Assembly (NCBI GenBank): GCA_017626895.1
Contig: JAGAHV010000159.1
Span: forward strand, 59,352-123,351
Reading direction: 5' to 3'
DNA: 64,000 nucleotides
DNA from: Ventricola sp017626895
GTDB taxonomy: Bacteria > Bacillota > Clostridia > Christensenellales > Aristaeellaceae
Position numbers and translations under genes: made by a program. The notes below the pieces were generated by a model. It did no database searches and was not told where the DNA came from. It saw only the letters and a list, made by a program, of their open reading frames with translations. Shown here piece after piece: positions 51,705 through 60,467 of the stretch (positions are counted from its first letter, which is position 1; each line of letters begins with the position of its first letter).

Positions 51705-52454
51705 TCAGTCCGGGAGCAATTCCAGGGCGTCATCCCTATGTCTGTACTGCCTCAGCAAAGTCAGCCCCAAAATGAGAACAAGCGCGTGACCAAAGGATTC
51801 CGTCCCGTGATCCAGCTGGTTCAGCGGCCATGGAAGCAGTGTCAGGAGATTCCCGACAATTCCCGGCAGCATAAGCGGATTACACAGGAGTGCCAATAGT
51901 CTTGTGCCTGTGTTTTTCAGGGGAATTTTCCTTTTTAAGACCAGCGCCATCATGATCACGGTCAGTCCCAGATCACAGACAATGTAGGCAGTCAGCATCC
52001 CCGGCCCGTTGGCCAAAAACACACGGTTCGCAATTTCTGCCGCTTTTTCAATATCCCCATACGCCTGGTACACAAACTTGAAGATCAGTGCATCTGTCAT
52101 GAACATCGCGTGTACCCAGGCCCAGGAGACGGAACCCATGATATAGGCTGCCCGAAACAGCCTGACCCAGATCTGATCGCCGGGCATTGTCAGATGAATC
52201 CGCAGCACTCTGTACATCTGATGAAACCCCATGTAGTACATCAGGGTGCCGACAAAACCACACAGGATGCTGACAATCATCCGCCAGGTGGACATCTCCA
52301 GATAGGCAACCCGGGTAAACAGACCAATCGTGTCCGTGCGCTGCCCTTTTCCTGTTGCGGCAAACAGAAAATCGCCTGCCACATACAGAAGACATCCGAT
52401 GATTCCAATGATCATCCGGCGCCTGGCCGTCTCAACTTTCAAATCAACCTGCAT
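51705..52454 (-). CDS. Multi-pass membrane protein of unknown function
   Basis: 249 residues, about seven membrane helices: MIIGIIGCLLYVAGDFLFAA, WRMIVSILCGFVGTLMYYMG, MGSVSWAWVHAMFMTDALIF, LTAYIVCDLGLTVIMMALVL, LLALLCNPLMLPGIVGNLLT and a final GHALVLILGLTLLRQ. It resembles the DUF6796 type, which I recall only as an uncharacterised membrane family. ATG at 52454 with GGAGGACTGAA. First gene of the five-gene operon controlled by operators A and B. Confidence 0.82.
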   Translation of the reverse strand: MQVDLKVETARRRMIIGIIGCLLYVAGDFLFAATGKGQRTDTIGLFTRVAYLEMSTWRMIVSILCGFVGTLMYYMGFHQMYRVLRIHLTMPGDQIWVRLFRAAYIMGSVSWAWVHAMFMTDALIFKFVYQAYGDIEKAAEIANRVFLANGPGMLTAYIVCDLGLTVIMMALVLKRKIPLKNTGTRLLALLCNPLMLPGIVGNLLTLLPWPLNQLDHGTESFGHALVLILGLTLLRQYRHRDDALELLPD

Positions 52455-52534
52455 TTCAGTCCTCCGCTCCGCGTCCTTGTTCTTTTGCGCAGTATCCAGC
52501 CATCTGCCCGGAAATTTTTCCCTGCTCATCATAA

Positions 52535-52613
52535 GTTAGTTTTGCATAACTCATGCATGCAGATGTTCGAAACCGGAAGATCAGAGCCATTTTGTTAGTT
52601 TTGAATAACTAAT
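52535..52613. promoter_or_regulatory. Two regulatory sites (A and B) before the five-gene operon
   Basis: Site A (52535-52553) reads TTAGTT-N6-AACTCA and site B (52594-52613) reads TTAGTT-N6-AACTAA, a perfect 6-6-6 inverted repeat with TTAGTTTTG-ATAACT common to both. Site B lies just after the -10 box of the promoter at 52618-52645. The same motif recurs at 57884-57902 and 58035-58053. Confidence 0.7.
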
Positions 52614-52617
52614 GTGT

Positions 52618-52645
52618 ATTATAGTCCATTCCTCAACAATTTCAA
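52618..52645 (-). promoter_or_regulatory. Promoter of the five-gene methyltransferase/hydrolase operon
   Basis: TTGAAA (52640-52645) and TATAAT (52618-52623), 16-base spacer on the minus strand. The start site would fall at the edge of site B, a repressor arrangement. Confidence 0.75.
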
Positions 52646-52698
52646 GCAGATAACATCAAATAAGTCGACGAATCTCCAAAAATACGCCGGAGAGGAAC

Positions 52699-52771
52699 GT
52701 ACACGTTTCCTGACGGTACTGGATTCTCCCCTGCACAAACAGAAAAGCCAGGTGCACGTTACCTGACTTTT
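52699..52771 (-). terminator. Terminator candidate after the ABC/methyltransferase operon, with a direct repeat
   Basis: On the minus strand AAAAGTCAGGT and ACCTGGCTTTT form an 11-bp stem (52743-52771) with a modest T tract. A 16-base direct repeat, GTACACGTTTCCTGAC at 52699 and GTGCACGTTACCTGAC at 52752, matches at 14 positions. Confidence 0.5.
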
Positions 52772-52843
52772 CCGTATTTCGAACTGGTCTGTCCGCAGAG
52801 GCAGGAATCTGCGAAGGTCCGGATAATGCTCCGCGTCCGCTGT

Positions 52844-53629
52844 TCACTTCGTTCCTGTCAGAAGGGCTGAGCCATTCAGGGCCATCCAGGTTGCTTCCGT
52901 CCGATTCATAAACATGCCATCTGTCGTGTCAATCAGTTTCAAGTGCCGATAGCCCATGTTCTCAAGCCTGTTGACAAAAGCACGCATATCCCCATATTTG
53001 GACTTGGAGAAGATGTCGTGAATCGCGAATTGACCGCCTTTTTTCAGCGTCCGAAGGGTCTCCAGCAGATACTGCTGCCGGTCGCCCGGAATGTTGTGAT
53101 AGACGTAATTGCTGACCACCGCATCAAAGGTTTCATCCGGAAAATCCAGATGCGTGGCATCTCCCTGCTGAAAGGAAATCTTGCGGACCCCCTCGATTCT
53201 GGCATTTTCTTCACACAGCTGTTTGCTGAAAGAGGCATATTCCCTGCCCCAGCGATCAATCCCGATGATTTCCGCCTTAGGATTCCGCTTCCCGACAGCA
53301 ATCCCCAGTGCTCCGCTGCCGCAGCCCACATCAAGGCATTTGCCGCCGTTCGGCAGATTGATCCAGGCGGCTGTTCCCTCAATGATCTGCCTGGACATCT
53401 GCCGCTTTCCGTTGTAATCAAATGCTCGGTGCATCAGCGTTGACCAGATGGTCAATGCCAGGAAAACCACGGCCGCCAGTGTCAGGACAATGGTCACTCC
53501 GGTTTTCAGTGTACCGGTCAGGCACATGGCACAGGCGATTGCTGCCAGCGTGCACCCCAAAAAAGCCGCCAGAAAGCCTGTCACCATTCCTTTTGGCATC
53601 CAGTTTTTGTAATCCGGTTTCATATTCAT
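52844..53629 (-). CDS. Membrane-anchored class I SAM-dependent methyltransferase
   Basis: 261 residues. Two N-terminal helices (FLAAFLGCTLAAIACAMCLT and VTIVLTLAAVVFLALTIW, about 18-65) precede the catalytic domain: KCLDVGCGSGALGIAVGKRN, IIGIDRWGREYASFSKQL, HLDFPDETFDAVVSNYVYHN and LRTLKKGGQFAIHD. An envelope-facing lipid or membrane-bound substrate is plausible but not shown. Last gene of the operon from 57845. Confidence 0.9.
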   Translation of the reverse strand: MNMKPDYKNWMPKGMVTGFLAAFLGCTLAAIACAMCLTGTLKTGVTIVLTLAAVVFLALTIWSTLMHRAFDYNGKRQMSRQIIEGTAAWINLPNGGKCLDVGCGSGALGIAVGKRNPKAEIIGIDRWGREYASFSKQLCEENARIEGVRKISFQQGDATHLDFPDETFDAVVSNYVYHNIPGDRQQYLLETLRTLKKGGQFAIHDIFSKSKYGDMRAFVNRLENMGYRHLKLIDTTDGMFMNRTEATWMALNGSALLTGTK

Positions 53630-53644
53630 TCCCTCTTCCAGATC

Positions 53645-54292
53645 TTATCTTTCAGTATCAGCGACTGCCTTGTTTTTCCTTCCTGTCACGGTATAGATGA
53701 ACCGGCTGATCTGCCTGGATTCAGCCACGACAAAGCCCGCTTTTTCCATCATCTGTGCGATGCCGTGCCGGTTGGTGGTATGGCAGTCACCGGAGCGGGA
53801 CAGCCGGAACAGAATATGATTGTCAATCCAGCCGCCGATCCCGCCGACTCCCGTATCGGAAAGGATATACAGTCCGCCCGGTTTCAGTACACGAAAGGCC
53901 TCCGACATCGCTTTATCCGGATACGGATAATGATGAAAGCTCTGCGAGCAGGTCACAATGTCAAATGTTCTATCCGGGAACGGCAGACGATCTGCCGTTC
54001 CGCAGGTAAATTCCGCTCCCTGAATCTGTTTTTTCTCTGCCATTCGGATCATCTCAGGGGAAAGGTCCAGCCCGATGTATCTCGCTTTGTGCTGCTTTGC
54101 CAGAAGGTCGATCAGGAACCCGGTCCCGCAGCCCACATCCAGCAGCGACGCATAGGAAAAGCTGCTGAGCTTATGGGCAATGTCCCGGCAGCTGATCTTC
54201 CCTTCCCGGGAATAGTAGACCGTATCCCGTTCATCATACTGCGGAGCCTGGGCATCAAAGTGTTTTCTTGAAAGTGCCTCGTAATCTTTCAT
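53645..54292 (-). CDS. Class I SAM-dependent methyltransferase
   Basis: 215 residues. MKDYEALSRKHFDAQAPQYD, then LLDVGCGTGFLIDLLAKQHK, IGLDLSPEMIRMAEKK, RLPFPDRTFDIVTCSQSFHH and FRVLKPGGLYILSD. ATG at 54292 after GAGAGGAAAAGAA. It starts 11 bases after the ABC gene stop and ends 15 bases before the next methyltransferase. Substrate unknown. Confidence 0.92.
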   Translation of the reverse strand: MKDYEALSRKHFDAQAPQYDERDTVYYSREGKISCRDIAHKLSSFSYASLLDVGCGTGFLIDLLAKQHKARYIGLDLSPEMIRMAEKKQIQGAEFTCGTADRLPFPDRTFDIVTCSQSFHHYPYPDKAMSEAFRVLKPGGLYILSDTGVGGIGGWIDNHILFRLSRSGDCHTTNRHGIAQMMEKAGFVVAESRQISRFIYTVTGRKNKAVADTER

Positions 54293-54303
54293 TTCTTTTC
54301 CTC

Positions 54304-56043
54304 TCAGATTTTCCATTTTGCACTGCCCAGCTGCAGCTGCGTCATACGATGGAATATTCCCTTTTGGCTCATCAGGTCGGCCGGTGTGCCCTGTTCCGCT
54401 ACCTTTCCATCCGCAAGCACGACGATTCTGTCTGCCGCCTCTACCGTACGCATCCGGTGCGCAATGACCAGTACGGTTTTCCCCGCCAGCAGTCGTGAAA
54501 GCGCTTCCTGCACTCTGGTTTCATTTTCCACATCCAGCGAAGCCGTTGCCTCATCCAGCAGCACAATCGGGGCATTCTTGAGCAGTGCACGGGCGATGGA
54601 AATCCGCTGCCGCTCTCCGCCGGAAAGCTTTGCCCCGTTTTCCCCGATGCTCGTCTCATAACCCTTCGGCAGCTTCTCTACAAACTCGTCACAGTTGGCC
54701 GCCCTGGCGGCTGCAAGCACATCTTCATCACTGGCGCCGTGTCTGCCCAGACGGATGTTTTCCATCACCGTATCATCAAACAGCATCACGTCCTGGAAGA
54801 CCACGGAGTAATCCCTCAGCAGCACCTCCGGCTCCACGCCGGTAATATCCACACCGCCCACGGTAATGGTTCCGCTGTCCGGGTCCCACAGTCTGGCCGC
54901 CAGCCGTGCACAGGTGCTCTTTCCGCTGCCGGATGGTCCCACCAGTGCGGTTACCTCCCCTTCCCGGGCTGTAAAGCTGACCCCTTTCAGTACCTGCTTG
55001 TTGTCATAGGAAAAGCAGACATCCCTGAACTCGATATCATGTCCCTGCGGGGCAAACTGTTCCGCGCCGTCGGCCGTTTTTGTGCTGGTGATTTCGTTCA
55101 GCCGGCTGGCGGATACCTGCGACATAAACATTTCGGCAATGAGGGCCAGTGCCTGATCAAAAGGCGCATAGATCCGGGTAATCACCAGCAGGAACAGGAA
55201 CAGCAGCATGAAATTGATCTGTCCGGAGAGAATCAGACCGGTTCCGGTCAGAATGGTGGTCGCTACACCCAGCCGCATGATCACGCTTGCGCCGTTGACA
55301 AATAGACCCGTTGCGAGTTCGCCATGGATATTCGTCTTTTCCTGCCGGTCGATCTTCTCGTTCAGTGTCTGCAGGAAACGTCCTTCCTGATTGGTGGCAC
55401 GGATCTCCCGGATGTTTTCAAGAACTTCCTGTATGCCGTCGGATACCTGCAGACTGTCCTGTTTCAGTTTTTCGGAATTCTTCCGGGACAGGGTACGGCT
55501 GCCAAAGAGCAGTGCAAAAGCCACCGGAACACCCCACAGAACGGAGAGCGCCATCCGCCAGTCATACACAAAGAGCGCAACGGCAATGACCGCGGTCGAA
55601 AGATAGGAACCGTATAGATACCCGAGGCAATGAGACCAGACATGTTCCAGTCGGTTCACATCCCCCATGATGGTTTCCGTCAGATCGGCCAGGTCCCGTT
55701 TTCCGAAATACCCCAGCGGGAGTTTCCGAAGGCGCTCTGCCAGACTGAGACGTGTGGCCTTTACCTCGCCGTACACCAGACCATAGGTCGCTTTATACTG
55801 CTGAATATGCGTCGCAAAGGAAAGTACCAGGAATGCCAGGACGAGCAGCATGTACACCAGGGCATTTGGCAGTGGGGCACCGTCTGTTAGGGTATTCATA
55901 AAGTCCTGCATCATGCGGTACAGAATACCCATCCCGCCCATGACGACAAGATTCACCACGACCGTCCAGAAAGCCCCTTTTCGGGTGTTCCTGAGTCCCT
56001 GATCACTGAGTGCATAACGACGCTGAAAGGCTTCACCAAACAT
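54304..56043 (-). CDS. ABC transporter, fused membrane and ATPase domains (partner 2)
   Basis: 579 residues: six membrane helices (about 20-300), then the ATPase with VGPSGSGKSTCARLAARLWD, DYSVVFQDVMLFDDTVMEN, LSGGERQRISIARALLKNAP and IVLLDEATASLDVENE. It is the half-transporter partner of 56043-57845. Such pairs are mostly exporters, but the YbtPQ/IrtAB subgroup imports siderophores; which applies here is open. ATG overlaps the partner stop as TGATG after GAGGAGGCAAAG. Confidence 0.93.
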   Translation of the reverse strand: MFGEAFQRRYALSDQGLRNTRKGAFWTVVVNLVVMGGMGILYRMMQDFMNTLTDGAPLPNALVYMLLVLAFLVLSFATHIQQYKATYGLVYGEVKATRLSLAERLRKLPLGYFGKRDLADLTETIMGDVNRLEHVWSHCLGYLYGSYLSTAVIAVALFVYDWRMALSVLWGVPVAFALLFGSRTLSRKNSEKLKQDSLQVSDGIQEVLENIREIRATNQEGRFLQTLNEKIDRQEKTNIHGELATGLFVNGASVIMRLGVATTILTGTGLILSGQINFMLLFLFLLVITRIYAPFDQALALIAEMFMSQVSASRLNEITSTKTADGAEQFAPQGHDIEFRDVCFSYDNKQVLKGVSFTAREGEVTALVGPSGSGKSTCARLAARLWDPDSGTITVGGVDITGVEPEVLLRDYSVVFQDVMLFDDTVMENIRLGRHGASDEDVLAAARAANCDEFVEKLPKGYETSIGENGAKLSGGERQRISIARALLKNAPIVLLDEATASLDVENETRVQEALSRLLAGKTVLVIAHRMRTVEAADRIVVLADGKVAEQGTPADLMSQKGIFHRMTQLQLGSAKWKI

Positions 56044-57845
56044 CACTTTGCCTCCTCTCCCGCAGAAATCTTCCATTGAACCGCCTGATTGTAATCCTTC
56101 CACATTTTCGCATACAATCCGTTCCGGCTAACCAGTTCCTCATGGGTACCCTGCTCCGCGACCCGTCCCTCAGCCAGGACGATGATCTGATCCGCGCTGA
56201 CAATGGTTGAAAGCCGGTGCGCAATCATGATGACCGTTCTTCCCTGTGTCAGCCTTGCAAACGCTTTTTGAATCAGGACCTCATTTTCCGGATCCGCGAA
56301 CGCCGTGGCCTCATCCAGGACCACAATGGGCGCATTTTTCAGAATCGCTCTGGCCAGTGCCACGCGCTGCTGTTCACCGCCGGAAAGATAGGTTCCCTCG
56401 GTGCCGATCACGGTATCCATCCCGTCCGGAAGCTTCTCCAGGATATCCCCGCACTGCGCGGCCATCAGAGCCTCCTCCACTTCCTGCCGGGTGGCACCGG
56501 GCCGTGAGATCCGCACATTTTCCAGAATACTGGCTTTAAACAGGCGGTTATTCTGGAAGACGAATGCCACCTGATCCATCAGGACATGTGGATCTGTCTC
56601 CCGCACATCCACGCCGCCCACTTTCACCCGGCCGGAGGTGACATCCCAGAACCGGGGAATCAGGCTGGCTGCCGTCGTTTTTCCTCCGCCGGAGGGACCT
56701 ACCAGGGCAACGGTCTGCCCCGGTTCCACCCTGAATGATACCTGATCCAGTGCCGGAACCTCTGCCCCATCATAGGTGAAGGAGACGTTTTCAAATTCCA
56801 CACAGTTGTCCATGGGCTTTTTCGGATGATCCGTCACCGGCAGGACCGGTGCGCTCATCACCTGATTGATGCGGCCCAAGGCCGTTTGAGCCAGCATCAT
56901 GCCGCTGGCCGCAAACATGATTCGGGCAAGGGCTGTGGAGATGATGGCCGAAAAGACGGCATAAAAGGCAAAGTTGGTCACAAAGCCCGCGAAATTTCCC
57001 GAACGCAGCGCCGCAGGAGCCAGGAGAAGGGCGGCTGGAACCAGAAAGACAAACGCGCCTTCCGTGGCCGTCAGGTTCACTGCCTGCGGAACCTTGCACA
57101 CTTTTGCCTGATAGTGTTCCGCCTTGGCGCTGTAATCCTCAATGGCCTGTTTGAACGCCCGGAAGGAATACACGGTCTGCTGGAACACTTTCACCACCGG
57201 AATGCCCCGCACATATTCCGTTCCCGCCTTGCTCATCACATCCTGTGCCGCCTGATACTCTGCCATAAGACCGGCGTTTTTGCCGCCCATCATGGTTCCC
57301 AGTGCACAGACCGAAACCACGGCTGCCAGCAGGCAGGCTGCGCCCATCCGCCAGTCAAAAATGAACATCAGAACCAGCATGGCAATAAACATGGCCACGG
57401 TTCCCACAATATCGGCCAGATTGTGTGCCAGCAGGGTTTCCGTTTCCGCCGCGGCGCCATCCAGACGGTTCCGGAGCAGTCCCGAGGCGTTGCTGTCAAA
57501 GAAGCCCAAGGGTGTTTTCATTAAATGCGCCATTCCCTGCTTGCGGATATTGGCCGCCGTCCGGAACGCCGCCAGATGGGTGCACATCAGGGCACAGAAA
57601 TAAATGACAATCCCCGCCAGCGCAAAACCGAACGCCATCCAGCCATACCTTGCGATTCCGGAAGCTGCTTTCCAGTCGGGCGCGACCGCAATCAGGTCTC
57701 TGGCAACGAGCCAGATGCAGATATAAGGCAGCATTCCCAGGACCATCGCCACTGCTGAGAGACCGAGTCCCAGGAAAGTGAGCCCCTTGTAATTGCCCGC
57801 ATACCTCAGCAGCACCATCAGGTCATTTTCTTTCTTTTCCTTCAT
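56043..57845 (-). CDS. ABC transporter, fused membrane and ATPase domains (partner 1)
   Basis: 600 residues: six membrane helices, then ATPase motifs VGPSGGGKTTAASLIPRFWD, VAFVFQNNRLFKASILENVR, LSGGEQQRVALARAILKNAP and IVVLDEATAFADPENEVLI. The ATAFADPENE text after Walker B is one I associate with YbtPQ/IrtAB-type siderophore transporters, which is weak evidence for import. ATG after GGAGGAGCACACA. First gene of the operon, with operators C and D upstream. Confidence 0.93.
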   Translation of the reverse strand: MKEKKENDLMVLLRYAGNYKGLTFLGLGLSAVAMVLGMLPYICIWLVARDLIAVAPDWKAASGIARYGWMAFGFALAGIVIYFCALMCTHLAAFRTAANIRKQGMAHLMKTPLGFFDSNASGLLRNRLDGAAAETETLLAHNLADIVGTVAMFIAMLVLMFIFDWRMGAACLLAAVVSVCALGTMMGGKNAGLMAEYQAAQDVMSKAGTEYVRGIPVVKVFQQTVYSFRAFKQAIEDYSAKAEHYQAKVCKVPQAVNLTATEGAFVFLVPAALLLAPAALRSGNFAGFVTNFAFYAVFSAIISTALARIMFAASGMMLAQTALGRINQVMSAPVLPVTDHPKKPMDNCVEFENVSFTYDGAEVPALDQVSFRVEPGQTVALVGPSGGGKTTAASLIPRFWDVTSGRVKVGGVDVRETDPHVLMDQVAFVFQNNRLFKASILENVRISRPGATRQEVEEALMAAQCGDILEKLPDGMDTVIGTEGTYLSGGEQQRVALARAILKNAPIVVLDEATAFADPENEVLIQKAFARLTQGRTVIMIAHRLSTIVSADQIIVLAEGRVAEQGTHEELVSRNGLYAKMWKDYNQAVQWKISAGEEAK

Positions 57846-57883
57846 TGTGTGCTCCTCCGTCCTTCAAAAGATGCAGATGAATA

Positions 57884-57902
57884 GTTAGTTTTACCTAACT
57901 GA
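57884..57902. promoter_or_regulatory. Regulatory site C in the ABC operon leader
   Basis: TTAGTTTTACCTAACTGA, also readable as a perfect AGTTAG-N6-CTAACT repeat; about 40 bases before the ABC start. Shares TTAGTTTT and TAACT with sites A and B. Confidence 0.6.
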
Positions 57903-58034
57903 CAGACAAAAGCTTTCCGGCACCACGGCCGGAACAGACATATGCCCTTTTCTGTCACCGGTATCTGCTGGGAGGGCCGCCAAAATGCAGCTACCGTCTG
58001 CCTTCCCCATCCCGCATTGACCGGCCGGACAAAT

Positions 58035-58053
58035 GTTAGGTAAATATAACTTA
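58035..58053. promoter_or_regulatory. Regulatory site D at the ABC operon promoter
   Basis: TTAGGTAAATATAACTTA, same arms as sites A-C with more changes. It begins right after the -10 box, at the expected transcription start, mirroring site B. The TTAGGT arm recalls DtxR/IdeR-type boxes, hence a possible metal link. Confidence 0.6.
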
Positions 58054-58058
58054 TACGT

Positions 58059-58087
58059 ACTTTATCACCCTGTCATGATAAAGTCAA
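58059..58087 (-). promoter_or_regulatory. Promoter of the ABC/methyltransferase operon, with a second inverted repeat
   Basis: TTGACT (58082-58087) and TAAAGT (58059-58064), 17-base spacer. Between and over the two boxes lies a perfect CTTTATCA-N8-TGATAAAG inverted repeat (58060-58083), a likely second regulator site. Confidence 0.75.
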
Positions 58088-58173
58088 TACGTTCCCTCAA
58101 AAAAACATTTTCGTGTTTGCGGACACAGAAAACACCGGGAATGTACACAGCCACCCCCGGTCAACAACGTTTT

Positions 58174-58461
58174 TTAAAGGCCAAAGTAAACCATTCCCGC
58201 AGCCACAGCGGCAATTTGCAGGATCAGCAGGACAGGGAAAAACACCCGGAAATACCAGTGTTTTGTCTTGTGATGAAACACCTTCATTCCCAGTACGCCG
58301 CCAAGGCCGCCAAAGCACGCGGTCACCAGAAACAGCCGTTTCTCCGGCACGCGCCACTTCTGGCGCCGTGCGCATCGTTTGTCATATCCCATCAGGCAGA
58401 ATGAAACCAGATTCATGATGATCATGGCCAGTATCAGGGGAATCCAACTCTTCGTATTCAT
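58174..58461 (-). CDS. DUF1294 small membrane protein
   Basis: 95 residues, four helices (for example WIPLILAMIIMNLVSFCLMG and VFFPVLLILQIAAVAAGMVY). MGYDKRCARRQKWRVPEKRL, then FLVTACFGGLGGVLGMKVFH and HKTKHWYFR form the family signature. Function unknown. A -10 box (TATAAT, 58468-58473) ends only six bases before the ATG, with GTAACG as -35 at 17 bases, so the mRNA may be leaderless; no ribosome site is seen. Confidence 0.9.
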   Translation of the reverse strand: MNTKSWIPLILAMIIMNLVSFCLMGYDKRCARRQKWRVPEKRLFLVTACFGGLGGVLGMKVFHHKTKHWYFRVFFPVLLILQIAAVAAGMVYFGL

Positions 58462-58467
58462 GCTTTG

Positions 58468-58496
58468 ATTATATCACATTTTCCCCCTTTCGTTAC
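58468..58496 (-). promoter_or_regulatory. Promoter of the DUF1294 gene, possibly giving a leaderless mRNA
   Basis: GTAACG and TATAAT, 17-base spacer; the -10 box is six bases before the ATG. Confidence 0.5.
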
Positions 58497-58521
58497 GCGT
58501 TTCTTTCCACGGAGAAAAGTT

Positions 58522-58550
58522 TTGACGCCTGACCGTTCCGGTGCTATCAT
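58522..58550 (+). promoter_or_regulatory. Promoter of the MATE gene
   Basis: TTGACG and TATCAT, 17-base spacer, 34 bases before the start codon. Confidence 0.65.
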
Positions 58551-58584
58551 ACGGAGCTGATTTCATATACCTTCAGGAGGGACC

Positions 58585-59931
58585 ATGTTTACCCGGGATC
58601 AATCATTCTATCGTTCCTTTTTCACATTGACTCTGGCCCTGATGGCCGAGCAGGCCGTCATTCTTTCCGTCAATCTGGCTGACAATATCATGCTGGGGAC
58701 CTACAGTGAAAGCGCCCTGTCGGGGGTTGCCGCAGTCAATCAGATTCAGTTTGTCCTGCAGCAGATCGTCTATGGCGTCAGCAACGGCGTCATTGTGCTG
58801 GGCAGCCAGTACTGGGGCAAAAAGCGTCCGGACGCCGTGAAAAAGCTGTCCGCCATCGGACTGTGGTGCAATTTTGCCATCACCCTTTCCCTGTTCATCC
58901 TGGTGAGCCTGTTTCCTCAGGGAGCCCTGCGTCTGTTCACCAATGACGAGGCCATTATCACACAGGGTGTGGCCTACCTGAACATCATGCGGTTTTCCTA
59001 TGTGTGTTTCGGATTCACGGCCGTGATGCTGAGCACCATGCGCATCGCTGAAACCGTCAAAATCGCGCTGCAGGTATCCGTTCTCTCCCTGATCATCAAC
59101 GTGGCGATCAACTTTCTGCTGATTCCCGGGCGCTTCGGGCTGCCTGAACTGGGTGTCCGCGGTGCAGCCATCGGCACGCTCATTGCGCGGCTGGTTGAAT
59201 TCCTTCTGGTCGCCCACTACATGTTCTGCCGGGAAAAGAAACTGCAGATGAAGCCGGCGGACTGCCTGCATGTGGACCGCCAGCTGTTCGGTGATTACCT
59301 CAGCGTCAGTTTCCCCATCATCATGGCCTCCATCCTGTGGGGCGTTTCCAATGCGGTACAGACCATGATCCTGGGACACATGGACAGTAATGCCATTGCC
59401 GCCCAGTCCATCAGTTCCACGCTGTTCTCACTGCTCAAGGTCACCTCGGTAGGTGCCGCCTCCGCTGCAAGCGTCATCATCGGCAGAACCATCGGCACCG
59501 GTGAAATGGACAAGCTGCGAGAATACACCCGCACCCTGCAGATTCTGTTTGTCCTGATCGGAGCGGTACTCGCTCTCCTCTATACCCTCATTCGTTTCCC
59601 GCTCCTGTCCCTCTACCAGATTTCCCCTGAGACCCGGCAGATGGCCAATATTTTCATGAACATTCAGACGCTTGTCATCTTCACCATGTCCTATCAGATG
59701 CCGGTCAACGCCGGAATCATCCGCGGCGGCGGCGATACCCGGTTCATCATGCACCTGGACATCATCTCCCAGCTGATCATGTATCCATTGGCTGTAGTCG
59801 GTGCCTTTTTCCTTCACTGGTCCCCCGTTGCCATCATGTTTATCGTCAACTCGGATCAGATCTTCAAGTGCATTCCAGCCTATCTCATGGTCAACAGTTA
59901 TAAATGGGTTAAACAGCTTACGCGGGCTTAA
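58585..59931 (+). CDS. MATE family efflux transporter
   Basis: 448 residues, twelve helices, exporting cationic drugs or metabolites with Na+ or H+. Typical pieces: LADNIMLGTYSESALSGVAA, VLGSQYWGKK, LSTMRIAETVKIALQVSVLS, LGVRGAAIGTLIARLVEF and GIIRGGGDTRFIMHLDIISQ. The ATG follows CAGGAGGGACC. It is divergent from DUF1294. No nearby regulator, so the substrate cannot be guessed. Confidence 0.95.
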   Translation: MFTRDQSFYRSFFTLTLALMAEQAVILSVNLADNIMLGTYSESALSGVAAVNQIQFVLQQIVYGVSNGVIVLGSQYWGKKRPDAVKKLSAIGLWCNFAITLSLFILVSLFPQGALRLFTNDEAIITQGVAYLNIMRFSYVCFGFTAVMLSTMRIAETVKIALQVSVLSLIINVAINFLLIPGRFGLPELGVRGAAIGTLIARLVEFLLVAHYMFCREKKLQMKPADCLHVDRQLFGDYLSVSFPIIMASILWGVSNAVQTMILGHMDSNAIAAQSISSTLFSLLKVTSVGAASAASVIIGRTIGTGEMDKLREYTRTLQILFVLIGAVLALLYTLIRFPLLSLYQISPETRQMANIFMNIQTLVIFTMSYQMPVNAGIIRGGGDTRFIMHLDIISQLIMYPLAVVGAFFLHWSPVAIMFIVNSDQIFKCIPAYLMVNSYKWVKQLTRA

Positions 59932-60467
59932 CACCTCCCCTGCCACCATGTCTAGAACTATCTTCGCCACTTTCAAACACATCACCCTCGATAAATTCCG
60001 ACTCCGCACCACTGTTTAGCTTCGTGTATTTATCGCTGTTGCATATTCCGATGACAAGTTTATCTTCTAAGCCTTATCTCCCCTTCAATGCGTTCTCCAT
60101 CTCCCACATACCTCACACACTCCCTCTCTTGACCCTTACTATTCATTTTTTACTGCCATTGTGCATAATTTGTTATGAAAAATGCCAGAGGAAATATCCT
60201 CTGGCTCGTATTTTTTCTTGTTATCAGCGGTTTTCTTTTTCGCCCGTGGGGCCGCAGAGGTGGTTTGAAATGAGGTCATCTCATCTAATCACAAACAGGA
60301 TGCCCATCCTCTTTCTGCCAACTTAACAATCCCTTCTCCCTCCACCGCTATTTCCTGTATCCTTCCCTGTTTTAGAGAAGATGGGTTGGTTAGGTTGTGA
60401 AGGTTGGCTCCGTTATGCCTGGTATATCAACACATCTATTGCTTTGTATTCCTGCGCAGACAGGCAG
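59932..60467. other. Gene-poor, pyrimidine-rich interval
   Basis: About 535 bases lower in GC than the surroundings. It contains a terminator at 60184-60217 and only weak open frames without ribosome sites. The composition change suggests a remnant of inserted DNA, but no transposase fragment or terminal repeat was recognised. Confidence 0.4.
60184..60217 (+). terminator. Terminator about 250 bases after the MATE stop
   Basis: GCCAGAGGA and TCCTCTGGC, loop AATA, then after five bases six T. It could be the MATE terminator with a long 3' tail, or belong to a small RNA. Confidence 0.7.
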
